This document shows positions 16,986 through 25,426 of a stretch of DNA of 64,000 bases, piece after piece. Below the pieces are notes generated by a model. That model was not told the DNA's origin. It saw only the letters and a list, made by a program, of their open reading frames with translations, and did no database searches. Both the position numbers and the translations under genes were made by a program. The stretch comes from Arthrobacter woluwensis (GTDB taxonomy: Bacteria > Actinomycetota > Actinomycetes > Actinomycetales > Micrococcaceae), in NCBI RefSeq assembly GCF_900105345.1, contig NZ_FNSN01000003.1, positions 930,001-994,000 on the forward strand. Direction: 5' to 3'. How positions within the stretch are numbered: the stretch's first letter is position 1; every line of letters starts with the position of its first letter.

Positions 16986-18056
16986 TCAGGCCGGGGCCGG
17001 CCCCAGCGACCCCCGGTCCACGAAGCGTCCCCGGATGAGCTGCTCGCCCTCCAGGACACTCCGGTCCGGCGGAAGGTGCTTGGACGCCTTCCGGGCGACC
17101 CGCGGTATGGCCGACAGCAGCCGGGTCATCGCGGCGGCGCCGATCTCGCGCAGAGGGAGGGCCATGGTGCTCAGCGCGGGGACCATGGTGTCCGCGATGC
17201 GCTCCTCGTCGTCGTAGCCCACGATCGAGACGTCACCCGGCACCTGGAGGCCGAGTCCCCGTGCGGCGAGAACGGCGCCGACGGCACAGCGGTCGTTGGC
17301 GCACAGCAGCGCGGTGGGCCGCTCGTCCGCGGGCACGGACAACGCTGCGCCGGCCGCGGCGAAACCATCCGTGATGTCCCAGCCGGTCGGGAGGACGGCG
17401 TCCTCCGGGAACGGCAGGCCGGCCTCGGCCATGGCCTCGCGGTACCCGGCGAGACGCCGCTGGGACGCGGGATGCGTCAGGGGGCCCGTGAGGAAGGCGA
17501 GCCGCCGGTGCCCGTGGGCGAGGACATGCCGCAGAGCCTCCGCGCCGCCCCAGACCTCATCCGGCAGGACGTTCCCCACATGACCGGGCCCGCGGGAATC
17601 GAAGCAGTTCGCGAGAATGGACGGCGCCTTCTCCATGCCGGCCGGCACCTTGAGCTCGCGCAGACCCACCGTGACGTACATGAGCGCGTCGACGTGCCGG
17701 TCCAGAAGTGTCTCGACGGCGCTGACGTCGCGTTGCTCGTCCAGTTCGGTGTCCAGGCCGAGGGTCACGAAGCCTTGCGTGCGGGCGACGGCGTCCGCTC
17801 CGGCGATGATGTTGCCGTCCACCGGCCCGGAGATGACACGGTCCGAGACGATCCCGATCACGCTCGTGCGCTGATTCCGCAGGCTCAGAGCTACGGCGTT
17901 GGGTTTGTAATTCAGTTCCTTGGCCGCCTGGCGGATGCGCTCCTGGCTCTCGCTGGCGATGTTGCCGTCCCCGTGGCCATTGAGCACCAGGGAGACCGCG
18001 CTGCGGGAAACCCCTGCGAGTTTCGCCACATCCTGGGCGGTCGCCTTGCGCTGCAT
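16986..18056 (-). CDS. LacI family repressor, likely of the fructan/sucrose operon
   Basis: A 356-aa repressor. The N-terminal HTH is canonical (TAQDVAKLAGVSRSAVSLVLNGH), with the hinge helix at LNYKPNAVALSLRNQ. The periplasmic-binding-like core runs to the end, with LLCANDRCAVGAV and VSIVGYDDEERIAD as family landmarks. It is transcribed toward the GH32 gene. The perfect palindrome at 12189-12206 is its probable target, and a sugar or sugar phosphate its inducer (inference). Confidence 0.92.
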   Translation of the reverse strand: MQRKATAQDVAKLAGVSRSAVSLVLNGHGDGNIASESQERIRQAAKELNYKPNAVALSLRNQRTSVIGIVSDRVISGPVDGNIIAGADAVARTQGFVTLGLDTELDEQRDVSAVETLLDRHVDALMYVTVGLRELKVPAGMEKAPSILANCFDSRGPGHVGNVLPDEVWGGAEALRHVLAHGHRRLAFLTGPLTHPASQRRLAGYREAMAEAGLPFPEDAVLPTGWDITDGFAAAGAALSVPADERPTALLCANDRCAVGAVLAARGLGLQVPGDVSIVGYDDEERIADTMVPALSTMALPLREIGAAAMTRLLSAIPRVARKASKHLPPDRSVLEGEQLIRGRFVDRGSLGPAPA

Positions 18057-18170
18057 CCAGATCCTGCCTTGATCCCGGCCCGCCGCTTCTGCGCGGGGTT
18101 CTCCCCAAGTTTAGCGATCCGCGGTCCCAGCTCCCGGAGGAATCCTGCGAACCGGGGTGAAAACCGCGCG

Positions 18171-18176
18171 TAAAGT
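18171..18176 (+). promoter_or_regulatory. -10 box (TAAAGT) for leaderless menC
   Basis: TAAAGT ends 7 nt before ATG 18184, and no ribosome site lies between. Fits the actinobacterial leaderless arrangement. Confidence 0.5.
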
Positions 18177-18183
18177 CGGAACC

Positions 18184-19200
18184 ATGAGCCAGAGCACCAC
18201 CTCGCCGCACGAGAGCCTCCCCACCCTGGACGAGCTGCTGGGCACGGCCCGCGTGGTCACGCTGCCCCTGCACGTGAAGTTCCGCGGCGTGACGCATCGC
18301 GAGATGGTGCTCTTCCGGGGTCCGGCCGGCTGGGCCGAATTCGGCCCGTTCCTGGAGTACGACGACGCCGAATCCGCCCGCTGGCTGGCCGCCGGCGTGG
18401 AGGCGGGCTGGCTCGGCTTCCCGTCGCCTCTGCGGACGGAGGTCCCGGTCAATGCCACGGTGCCCGCCGTCAGCCCCGACAGGGTCCCCGCCGTCCTCGA
18501 ACGGTTCGGGCCCGTCACCGCCGTCAAGGTCAAGGTGGCCGAGAAGGGCCAGGAGCCGCACGAGGACATCGACCGGGTCCGCGCCGTCCGCCGCGCCCTG
18601 GACGCCGCCGGCTTGCGGGACGCGGCCATCCGCGTGGACGCCAACGGGGGCTGGGACGTGCCGACCGCCGTCGCGCAGTTGAACCGCCTGGCCGAGACCG
18701 GGCTCGAGTACGCCGAGCAGCCCGTGATGGGGATCGACGGTCTGGCGGAGGTGCGCTCGCAACTGGGCGGCGCCGTGCGGATCGCCGCGGACGAGAGTGT
18801 CCGCAAGGAGGACGACCCGCTGAAGGTCGCCCGGGCGGGAGCCGCCGATCTGCTGGTGGTGAAGGTCGCGCCGCTCGGGGGTGTCCGGAAGGCGCTGCGG
18901 ATCGTGCAGGAGGCCGGGCTGCCCGCGGTGGTCAGCTCGGCGCTGGACACGTCCGTGGGCATCAGCGCCGGGGTGGCGCTCGCCGCGGCGCTGCCGGAGC
19001 TCCCGTTCGCGTGCGGTCTCGGGACGGTCAGCCTGTTCCGGGAGGACGTGGTCCGGGATGCGCTGACGCCTCGGGCGGGGGTGCTCCCGGTGGGGCCGGT
19101 CGAACCCGATCCGGACCTCCTGGACCGCCACCGGGCGTCCCCGGACCGCGAGGCGTGGTGGCTCGACCGGCTGGCGCGCTGCCACGCGCTGCTGGACTGA
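18184..19200 (+). CDS. menC: o-Succinylbenzoate synthase (menaquinone biosynthesis)
   Basis: A 338-aa enolase-superfamily enzyme dehydrating SHCHC to o-succinylbenzoate. The active-site set reads in order: Lys115/Lys117 (KVKVA), Asp152 (VDAN), Glu178 (EQP), Asp203 (ADES) and Lys227 (VVKVAP). This matches the K-D-E-D-K pattern of OSBS. The enzyme lies 33 kb from menD, on the same strand. ATG 18184 is preferred over a GTG 27 nt upstream because of the -10 box placement and the usual N-terminus. Divergent from the LacI gene. Confidence 0.93.
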   Translation: MSQSTTSPHESLPTLDELLGTARVVTLPLHVKFRGVTHREMVLFRGPAGWAEFGPFLEYDDAESARWLAAGVEAGWLGFPSPLRTEVPVNATVPAVSPDRVPAVLERFGPVTAVKVKVAEKGQEPHEDIDRVRAVRRALDAAGLRDAAIRVDANGGWDVPTAVAQLNRLAETGLEYAEQPVMGIDGLAEVRSQLGGAVRIAADESVRKEDDPLKVARAGAADLLVVKVAPLGGVRKALRIVQEAGLPAVVSSALDTSVGISAGVALAAALPELPFACGLGTVSLFREDVVRDALTPRAGVLPVGPVEPDPDLLDRHRASPDREAWWLDRLARCHALLD

Positions 19201-19262
19201 ATGAATGTGCGGACCGAGTGGATTGGTGGGCTGGGCGGCCGGGCTGCCCGGACCCGCCCGCC

Positions 19263-19306
19263 GTTCACCGGCTGTTCACGGGGTGCTGGCGCGCAGTTCA
19301 ATCCCC
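19263..19306 (+). promoter_or_regulatory. PHO box: 11-nt direct repeats for PhoP
   Basis: GTTCACCGGCT (19263-19273) is followed directly by GTTCACGGGGT (19274-19284). After one degenerate 11-nt unit comes GTTCAATCCCC (19296-19306), so all units share an 11-nt register. This is the structure of PhoP boxes known from Streptomyces. It lies 46 nt before the phosphatase start. Confidence 0.75.
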
Positions 19307-19352
19307 GATGCGATTCTCCAAGGGAACACTCAGAATCCCCGGAGGTACCGTC

Positions 19353-21425
19353 GTGTCCGAAAACCGTACCCGCTTCCTGGAGCTCCTGCCGATGGCAGGC
19401 CACACCCGAGGCAAGCGAAGCCCCATCACCTGCGCCCTGAAGTGCGACAACGCCTGCTCCGGCGAGGTCTGCAACACCAGCCGCAATGACTACTTCCGTG
19501 ACATCGCGTCCTCCGCGATGTCCCGCCGCTCCGCCCTGGGCCTGGGCGCCGCCGGTGCGCTCGCCGTCGCCTTCGGCAGTGCCGTGAACGGCGCTGCTCC
19601 CGCCGAGGCGTCCTCGACCCTGGCGCCGGCCGCGAAGGCCGGCTACGACAAGTCCCACCTGCGGTTCAGCGCCATCAAGCCGGTCGACGCCGCCGTGGAC
19701 GAGTTCACCGTGCCGCGCGGCTTCACCTGGCAGCCCGTGATCCGCTGGGGCGACCCGCTGTTCAAGGACGCCCCGGCGTTCGATGTTAACGCCCAGACCG
19801 CGTCGGCGCAGGCTCGGCAGTTCGGCTACAACAACGACTACTCGGACATCATCACGGTGCCGGGCAGCAAGGGCCGTCGCGCGCTCCTGTTCGCCAACCA
19901 CGAATACACCAATGAGAACATCATGTTCTCCCCGGAGACGCCGGCCGCCGAGGCCCGCGCGATCGGCCGCGCCGCCCACGGCCTGAGCGTCGTGGAGCTG
20001 GAGCGCCGCAACTCCGCCAAGCCGTGGAACTACATCCAGGGTGCGCGCCGCAACCGCCGCTACCTGATCGACACCAAGTACGAGCTGACCGGCCCCGCCG
20101 CGGGCAGCCCGCTCGTGAAGACCTCCCGCGACCCGGAGGGCCGCTGGATCGAGGGCACCCTGGGCAACTGCTCCGGCGGCACCACCCCGTGGGGCACGAT
20201 CCTCTCCGGCGAGGAGAACTTCAACGGCTACTTCGTCACCCCGGGCGCCTCCCCGGCGGAGAAGCGCTACGGCCTGGGCTCCAAGCCGACGGCGCGTGGC
20301 TGGGAGCAGGACGACCCCCGCTTCGACACCCGCAACCCGGGCTTCGAGAACGAAGCCAACCGCTTCGGCTGGATCGTGGAGGTGGACCCCTTCGACCCGA
20401 CGTCGACGCCGCGCAAGCACTCGGCGATGGGCCGTTTCAAGCACGAGGGCGCCAATGTGATCGTGGCCCGCTCCGGTCACGTGGTCGCCTACATGGGCGA
20501 TGACGAGCGCTTCGACTACCTCTACAAGTTCGTCTCCAAGGGCAAGTACCGTGAGGGCGACCGCCGCCACAACATGACGCTCCTGACCGAGGGCGACCTT
20601 TACGTCGCGCGCTTCACCGGTGACTCCCCGGCGGCCGAGATCGACGGCACCGGCAAGCTCCCGGCCGACGGCGCGTTCGACGGCTCCGGCGAGTGGCTGC
20701 CCCTCGTGGTGGACGGCCGCTCCGCCGTCCCCGGCATGAGCGTCGAGGAGGTCCTGGTCCACACCCGGCTGGCCGCCGACAAGGTCGGTCCCACCAAGAT
20801 GGACCGCTGCGAGGACGTCCAGCCGAGCCTGCGCACCGGCAAGATCTACGTGGCCTGCACCAACAACTCGGATCGCGGCAAGCCCGGCAAGGAAGGCCCC
20901 ACCGAGGTCAACCCGCGCAGCCTCAACCGCGACGGCCACATCGTCGAGATCACGGAACGCGGCGACCAGACCTCCACGCGGTTCGCCTGGAACCTGCTCC
21001 TGGTCTGCGGCGATCCCGCGAAGAACGGCTCCACCTACTTCTCCGGGTTCCCGAAGGACAAGGTCTCGCCGATCTCCTGCCCGGACAACGTGGCCTTCGA
21101 CTCGGTGGGCGACCTCTGGATCTCGACCGACGGCGCGCCCAGCACCATCGGCTACAACGACGGTCTGTTCAAGGTCACCCTGGAGGGTCCGGAGCGCGGC
21201 AAGGTGGAGCAGTTCCTCTCCGTGCCTCGCGACGCCGAGACCTGCGGCCCCGTCATCCATGACCGGGATCGCACGGTGTTCGTCTCGGTGCAGCACCCGG
21301 GCGAGGAGGGCAGCTGGGAGGAGCCGCACTCGTACTTCCCCGACTACGTGCCCGCCGGTGCGAAGCCCAAGCGTGGCCAGGCGCGGGCCCCGCGTCCCGC
21401 CGTCGTGCAGGTGCTGCCGCGCTAG
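19353..21425 (+). CDS. phoX: PhoX-type (DUF839) alkaline phosphatase, Tat exported
   Basis: A 690-aa secreted metallophosphatase that releases phosphate from organic esters. The DUF839 beta-propeller occupies most of the protein; landmarks are TVPGSKGRRALLFANHEYTN, NCSGGTTPWGTILSGEENFN and PDNVAFDSVGDLWISTDG. The Tat motif SRRSALGLGAAGALAVAFG starts at about residue 57. It is preceded by a cysteine-bearing segment (Cys27, Cys31, Cys35, Cys40), an unusually long n-region. GTG 19353 is chosen for GGAGG 8 nt upstream. ATG 19518 would give a standard short Tat signal but loses that segment. The PHO box predicts induction by phosphate starvation. Confidence 0.9.
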   Translation: MSENRTRFLELLPMAGHTRGKRSPITCALKCDNACSGEVCNTSRNDYFRDIASSAMSRRSALGLGAAGALAVAFGSAVNGAAPAEASSTLAPAAKAGYDKSHLRFSAIKPVDAAVDEFTVPRGFTWQPVIRWGDPLFKDAPAFDVNAQTASAQARQFGYNNDYSDIITVPGSKGRRALLFANHEYTNENIMFSPETPAAEARAIGRAAHGLSVVELERRNSAKPWNYIQGARRNRRYLIDTKYELTGPAAGSPLVKTSRDPEGRWIEGTLGNCSGGTTPWGTILSGEENFNGYFVTPGASPAEKRYGLGSKPTARGWEQDDPRFDTRNPGFENEANRFGWIVEVDPFDPTSTPRKHSAMGRFKHEGANVIVARSGHVVAYMGDDERFDYLYKFVSKGKYREGDRRHNMTLLTEGDLYVARFTGDSPAAEIDGTGKLPADGAFDGSGEWLPLVVDGRSAVPGMSVEEVLVHTRLAADKVGPTKMDRCEDVQPSLRTGKIYVACTNNSDRGKPGKEGPTEVNPRSLNRDGHIVEITERGDQTSTRFAWNLLLVCGDPAKNGSTYFSGFPKDKVSPISCPDNVAFDSVGDLWISTDGAPSTIGYNDGLFKVTLEGPERGKVEQFLSVPRDAETCGPVIHDRDRTVFVSVQHPGEEGSWEEPHSYFPDYVPAGAKPKRGQARAPRPAVVQVLPR

Positions 21426-21460
21426 AAGTCGGACGCCGCTGAAACACAGCCGCTGAGACG

Positions 21461-21500
21461 CGCCACGGGCCCCGGAACCGATGTTCCGGGGCCCGTGGCG
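21461..21500. terminator. Perfect 18-bp hairpin terminator
   Basis: Arms 21461-21478 and 21483-21500 are exact complements with a CGAT loop. It lies between the convergent phoX and benE genes and can serve both. Confidence 0.85.
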
Positions 21501-21510
21501 TTGCGGGGTT

Positions 21511-22749
21511 CTACTTGTCGCTGCCGGTGAGAACTGGGGCCTCACGGGGCGTCGCGCCGGGGGACGGGTGATGGCGTTTGCGGAGGAACTGCACGAGGAG
21601 CCCGGCGGCCAGGGCCCAGCACGCCGAGCTGAAGCCCCACGCCGAGAACCCCGATGCGGCGACGATGAAGGTCACACTCGAGGAGTCCCAGTGGGCGCGG
21701 TCCGCGACGGCGCCGGCGATCGCGGACGCCAGGGTCCCGATGAGGGCCACCCCGGACAAGGCCGCGAGCACCCCCGCGGGGGCGGCGAGCATGATGACGG
21801 AGAGGCTCGCCGCACCCAGCCCGAGCAGGAGGTAGGTGACGCCGGCGGACACCCCGGCGATCCAGCGGCGGTTCGACGGCCCGGCTTCGGGTCCTGCGGC
21901 CAGGGCTGCGCTGATGGCCGCGAGGTTGACGGCGTGCCCTCCGAAAGGCGCCGCGATCAGGCTTCCGGCTCCGGTGGTCACGATCGCCGAGCGCCAGGGC
22001 ACCTGGTAGCCGAAGCTGCCCATGATCGCCGCCCCCGGGATGTTCTGGGACGCCATCGTGATGAAGTACAGCGGCAGCGCGATCCCGGCGATCGCCTGGA
22101 GGTCGAAGACCGGTGCGACGAACTCGAGGCGCGGGATGAACGCGGAGCCGCTGAGGTTCACAGTCGGCCCGCTGGCGCTGACCGCGACCACGGCGACTGC
22201 GACGGCGAGCGCGCCGGGCACGGCCCACCGCGGTCGCCACCAGCCGATCAGGAGCCACGCCGCGAGCACGGGAAGGATGGCGAGGGGGCTGCTTGTCAGT
22301 TCCTTGAAGGGGGCCACGCACAGTGGCAGAAGGACCCCGGCCAGGACCGCCTGGGCGATGTGAGGCGGGATTCTGCCGACCAGGGAGGCGAGCAAGGGCC
22401 ACAGTCCGGTCAAGGTGAGCAGGAGGCCGCAGACCAGGAAGGCGCCCACGACCCCGGGCCAGCCGCCGGGAAGTCCGTGCACGCTCATGAGAAGCGCCGC
22501 GCCCGGCGTCGACCACGCCGCCACCAGCGGGATCCTGTGATGCCAGGACAGCAGCAAGGAGGCGGCTCCCACCATGAGGGTGACCATGATGAGGCCGGAA
22601 GTCGCTTGCCCCGGGGTGGCGCCGACCGCTTGGAGGCCACCGAGCACGACGGCGAACGTGGCGGCGAATCCCACGACGGCGCACACCACGCCGGCGGTCA
22701 GCGGAGTGGAGAGCCCCGAGCGAGGCGTTCCATCTACAGAACGTTCCAT
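21511..22749 (-). CDS. benE: BenE family benzoate/proton symporter
   Basis: A 412-aa transporter with about eleven to twelve hydrophobic segments. Family landmarks are LPLYFITMASQNIPGAAIMG and GGHAVNLAAISAALAAGPEAG. Known members import benzoate, but no benzoate catabolic gene lies in the window, so substrate is uncertain. ATG 22749 falls inside the operator and has no Shine-Dalgarno. The next in-frame starts would cut into the first membrane segment, so the message may be leaderless. It is divergent from the XRE-cupin regulator that probably controls it. Confidence 0.88.
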   Translation of the reverse strand: MERSVDGTPRSGLSTPLTAGVVCAVVGFAATFAVVLGGLQAVGATPGQATSGLIMVTLMVGAASLLLSWHHRIPLVAAWSTPGAALLMSVHGLPGGWPGVVGAFLVCGLLLTLTGLWPLLASLVGRIPPHIAQAVLAGVLLPLCVAPFKELTSSPLAILPVLAAWLLIGWWRPRWAVPGALAVAVAVVAVSASGPTVNLSGSAFIPRLEFVAPVFDLQAIAGIALPLYFITMASQNIPGAAIMGSFGYQVPWRSAIVTTGAGSLIAAPFGGHAVNLAAISAALAAGPEAGPSNRRWIAGVSAGVTYLLLGLGAASLSVIMLAAPAGVLAALSGVALIGTLASAIAGAVADRAHWDSSSVTFIVAASGFSAWGFSSACWALAAGLLVQFLRKRHHPSPGATPREAPVLTGSDK

Positions 22750-22760
22750 ATGTGGAACGT
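22726..22760. promoter_or_regulatory. Two operators between benE and the XRE-cupin gene
   Basis: ACGTTCCA-TATG-TGGAACGT at 22741-22760 is a perfect 8-nt-arm palindrome. A second, partial site CGTTC-N8-GAACG lies at 22726-22743 and overlaps its edge. Both sit on the benE start codon, so repressor binding would block benE directly. Confidence 0.6.
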
Positions 22761-22771
22761 ATCATGGTGGC

Positions 22772-23290
22772 ATGACATCGCTCAATATCGGCCGCAATGT
22801 GCTGGCCCTGCGGGAGGCGCGGGGGATGACGCTCACCCACCTCGCCCGGGAGGCCGGGATCGGCAAGGGCACGCTGTCGGAGATCGAGTCGGGCAAGCGG
22901 AACCCCACCGTCGAGACGCTCTACTCCCTGTGCGCGCCGTTGAACGTCCCGCTCACCGCGCTCGTGGGAGACGCGCCCGGCGCGGTCTCCGAGGCCAGCG
23001 GCGGCATGCGCACCACGCTGCTGTCCGTCCGGCTGAATGCGGCGCAGACGGTCGAGGTGTTCATCATCGAGATCCCGCACGGGGGCGCTCACACCTCGCC
23101 CGGCCACGGGCCCGGCGTCATCGAGCACCTGCTGGTCACGGAAGGCGCCCTGCAGGTCGGGCCGGTCGGCCGGACCGTCACCGTGGAAGCGGGGAACTCG
23201 TTCACCTGGACCAGCGACGACCGCCACCACTACGCAAGCCCGCAGGGATCCGGGGAAGGCGTGCTGACCATCATCACGCCGAATCCCTGA
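22772..23290 (+). CDS. XRE family regulator with C-terminal cupin domain
   Basis: A 172-aa regulator. The helix-turn-helix spans about residues 7-62 (NVLALREARGMTLTHLAREAGIGKGTLSEIESGKRNPTVETL in pieces). The cupin fold from about residue 95 has IIEIPHGGAHTSPGHG and EAGNSFTWTSDDRHHYA, where a small ligand or metal could bind. This architecture is common for regulators adjoining the transporter they control, here benE. ATG 22772 places the HTH at the N-terminus; longer reading frames run back through the operator and benE. Confidence 0.88.
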   Translation: MTSLNIGRNVLALREARGMTLTHLAREAGIGKGTLSEIESGKRNPTVETLYSLCAPLNVPLTALVGDAPGAVSEASGGMRTTLLSVRLNAAQTVEVFIIEIPHGGAHTSPGHGPGVIEHLLVTEGALQVGPVGRTVTVEAGNSFTWTSDDRHHYASPQGSGEGVLTIITPNP

Positions 23291-23416
23291 GCCGTCCCGC
23301 TTTGCTGCGGGGTCCCGCCACGTCGGATCCGCCTGGGCGGTAGGACGGTGACCCTGGCTTTCCGGGCGGTTTTTCCCGATGATGGGTGAACAGTGCAGGG
23401 CGACGTGGGGGGCGTA

Positions 23417-25222
23417 ATGGTCGGCAGTCGGGTACGCGAGGATCGCAGGGCGGTCCCTGCCGTGATGAGAACCGGTTCGGTCGCGGTGTGCACCGTCGCG
23501 CTGACACTCTCGGCGCTGGTGGCCGGACCGGCCGCTCGGGCGCTGGAGGAGCCGCCGCCGTCGGTGTCACCCTCCGTCGGGGTGACTCCGGCGCCGTCTC
23601 CCGATCCATCCTTGGAGCCTTCCCCTGATTCGACGGTGACCTCCGCCCCGGAGCCGAGGGCGATTCTTCCGGGCTCGGTGAAACTCGAGGGTTCGCCCGC
23701 TTCCGGACGTTCGATCCAGGCGGTGGTCGCGGATTGGGAACCCGATGTGGCGGTCAGCTTCCAGTGGCTGCGGAACGGCGTTCCGGTCGACGGGGCCACG
23801 TCGGCGAGCCATCTCATCACCGCCGCCGACGCCGGAGTGACCCTGAACGTGCGCGTCACCGGCGCCCGGGAGGGCTCGGAGTCCGTCCACGTGATGTCCG
23901 GCCCTCTCATGGTTCCGGACCAGCTCAGCGGGAGCACTCCCACGATCGCCGGCAGCGCGGTCCAGGGCGGCACCGTGACGGCGCTCGCCGGGGCGTGGCC
24001 GGCGGGCGCCACCCTCAGTTACCAATGGCTGCGCAATGGGACGGACATCGCCGGCGCCACCCAGCCGACATACGTGCTGACGGCCGCGGACGGCGGCCAG
24101 AAGGTGTCCGTGCGGGTCACCGGCACGCTGGCCGGTCACCTTGACGCGGTCAGAACCTCCGCTCAGGTCCTGGTCCTGAGGACGCTCACGACGGCGGCTC
24201 CGAAACTGACGGGGACGGTCAAGGTCGGATCGGTGCTGACGGCTCAGCCCGGCGCTTGGGTGGCCGGGACGTCCTTCACGTACCAGTGGCTGCGCAACGG
24301 GGCCCCGATCGCCGGGGCCGTGGCCGCGGGTTACAAACTGGGCCCGTCCGACGCGGCCAGGACGATCGCCGTCCGGGTCACGGGAACGAAAGCCGGCTAC
24401 GCCCCGGCGTCCAGGGCGAGCGGCGCCGTGACCGTTCCGAGGGTGCTGGCGGCCGCCGTGCCGACGTACACGGGAAAGGCGCTGCTAGGGACGGTGCTCG
24501 CCGCGAAGAACGGGGCGTGGACTGCGGGAACCACCTTCCGCTATCAGTGGTACCGCAACGGAGCCGCCATCGCCGGCGGAACCCGCTCGACCTACACCTT
24601 GGCCTCCGCCGACCTCGGCGCCCGGCTCACGCTGCGCGTCAGCGGCTCGAAAGCCGGGTATTCGCCGGAAACGCGGTTGAGTGGGAAGTCGGGCGTGATC
24701 CGGCGCCCCGCCCCGGTGCTGTGGCGTCAGAACGATCCCCGCTGGGCGAACATCCGCGTGGGCATCGCCCTGCTGGGGCCTTCCGGCTGCGTCCCGACGG
24801 CGACCGCGATGGCCCTGTGGTCCGAGGGGATCAAAACCAGCCCCTACGGCGTCGCGGTGACGATGAACCGTCTGGGCGATTACAACCGCACCGTGTCCGG
24901 GGCCGGCTCGCGATCAATCGTCGCGGCCGCGAGGTACTACGGGGTGAAAGCCACCCCGATCACGAACGTCGCGGCCTTGCGCGCTTCGCTGAAATCGGGC
25001 CACTCGGTGGTCGCGCTGATGCGTGGTCCAGGGTCCATCACCTGGCCGGGCACCACCCACGCCATCACGCTCTCCGGCTACTCGGCCAACGGCTCCACCT
25101 ATGTCCGGAACCCCTATGCCGGCACGGTCAACGACTGGTACCACACCGACACGCTCTGGTTCTACCAGTCCCTGGACTCCTTCGACCGCAACGCCGGCGC
25201 CGTCTTCTGGCAGATCGGGTAG
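23417..25222 (+). CDS. Secreted protein: four Ig-like repeats plus C39-like cysteine peptidase domain
   Basis: A 601-aa exported protein. A signal peptide of about 40 residues (AVCTVALTLSALVAGPAARA) is followed by a Pro/Ser/Glu spacer. Four repeats of about 85 residues come next, each with the F/Y-QWLRNG core and ending VRVTG or VRVSG. The C-terminal domain from about residue 428 matches Peptidase_C39_2: Cys458 in SGCVPTATAM, His548 in THAITLSGY and Asn565 in RNPY. This type may cleave peptidoglycan cross-bridges or surface peptides; target unknown. ATG 23417 has a GTGGGGGG purine run just upstream. A GTG 24 nt earlier is possible. It stands alone, with no ABC exporter nearby, so it is not a bacteriocin maturase. 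Confidence 0.85.
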   Translation: MVGSRVREDRRAVPAVMRTGSVAVCTVALTLSALVAGPAARALEEPPPSVSPSVGVTPAPSPDPSLEPSPDSTVTSAPEPRAILPGSVKLEGSPASGRSIQAVVADWEPDVAVSFQWLRNGVPVDGATSASHLITAADAGVTLNVRVTGAREGSESVHVMSGPLMVPDQLSGSTPTIAGSAVQGGTVTALAGAWPAGATLSYQWLRNGTDIAGATQPTYVLTAADGGQKVSVRVTGTLAGHLDAVRTSAQVLVLRTLTTAAPKLTGTVKVGSVLTAQPGAWVAGTSFTYQWLRNGAPIAGAVAAGYKLGPSDAARTIAVRVTGTKAGYAPASRASGAVTVPRVLAAAVPTYTGKALLGTVLAAKNGAWTAGTTFRYQWYRNGAAIAGGTRSTYTLASADLGARLTLRVSGSKAGYSPETRLSGKSGVIRRPAPVLWRQNDPRWANIRVGIALLGPSGCVPTATAMALWSEGIKTSPYGVAVTMNRLGDYNRTVSGAGSRSIVAAARYYGVKATPITNVAALRASLKSGHSVVALMRGPGSITWPGTTHAITLSGYSANGSTYVRNPYAGTVNDWYHTDTLWFYQSLDSFDRNAGAVFWQIG

Positions 25223-25426
25223 GGAGTCCCAGATGGGGGCGCGGACCGTGAACAGGGCTGTCCCGGGTGCTCCGGACGAAGGTTGGTGAAGGTGACACTC
25301 CGGCGCTCCATGACCGGTTGATGGGCAAGGGGGAGCGGAAGGGCAATTTTCTTAGTCGGCTCCTTGGATGGCGAGGGATGTGACCCCCTCCCTTCGCGTG
25401 TTGCCTTGCCGGGCCGAGGCACGTCG

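Noticed and set aside
18111-21545. Very long minus-strand open frame across menC and phoX
   Set aside because: Shadow of two well-supported plus-strand genes; composition is that of a GC-skewed antisense frame, and no start context or motif is present.
23417-25222. Bacteriocin-processing ABC exporter peptidase
   Set aside because: The C39-like domain is at the C-terminus of a secreted protein and no ABC or membrane domain is present.
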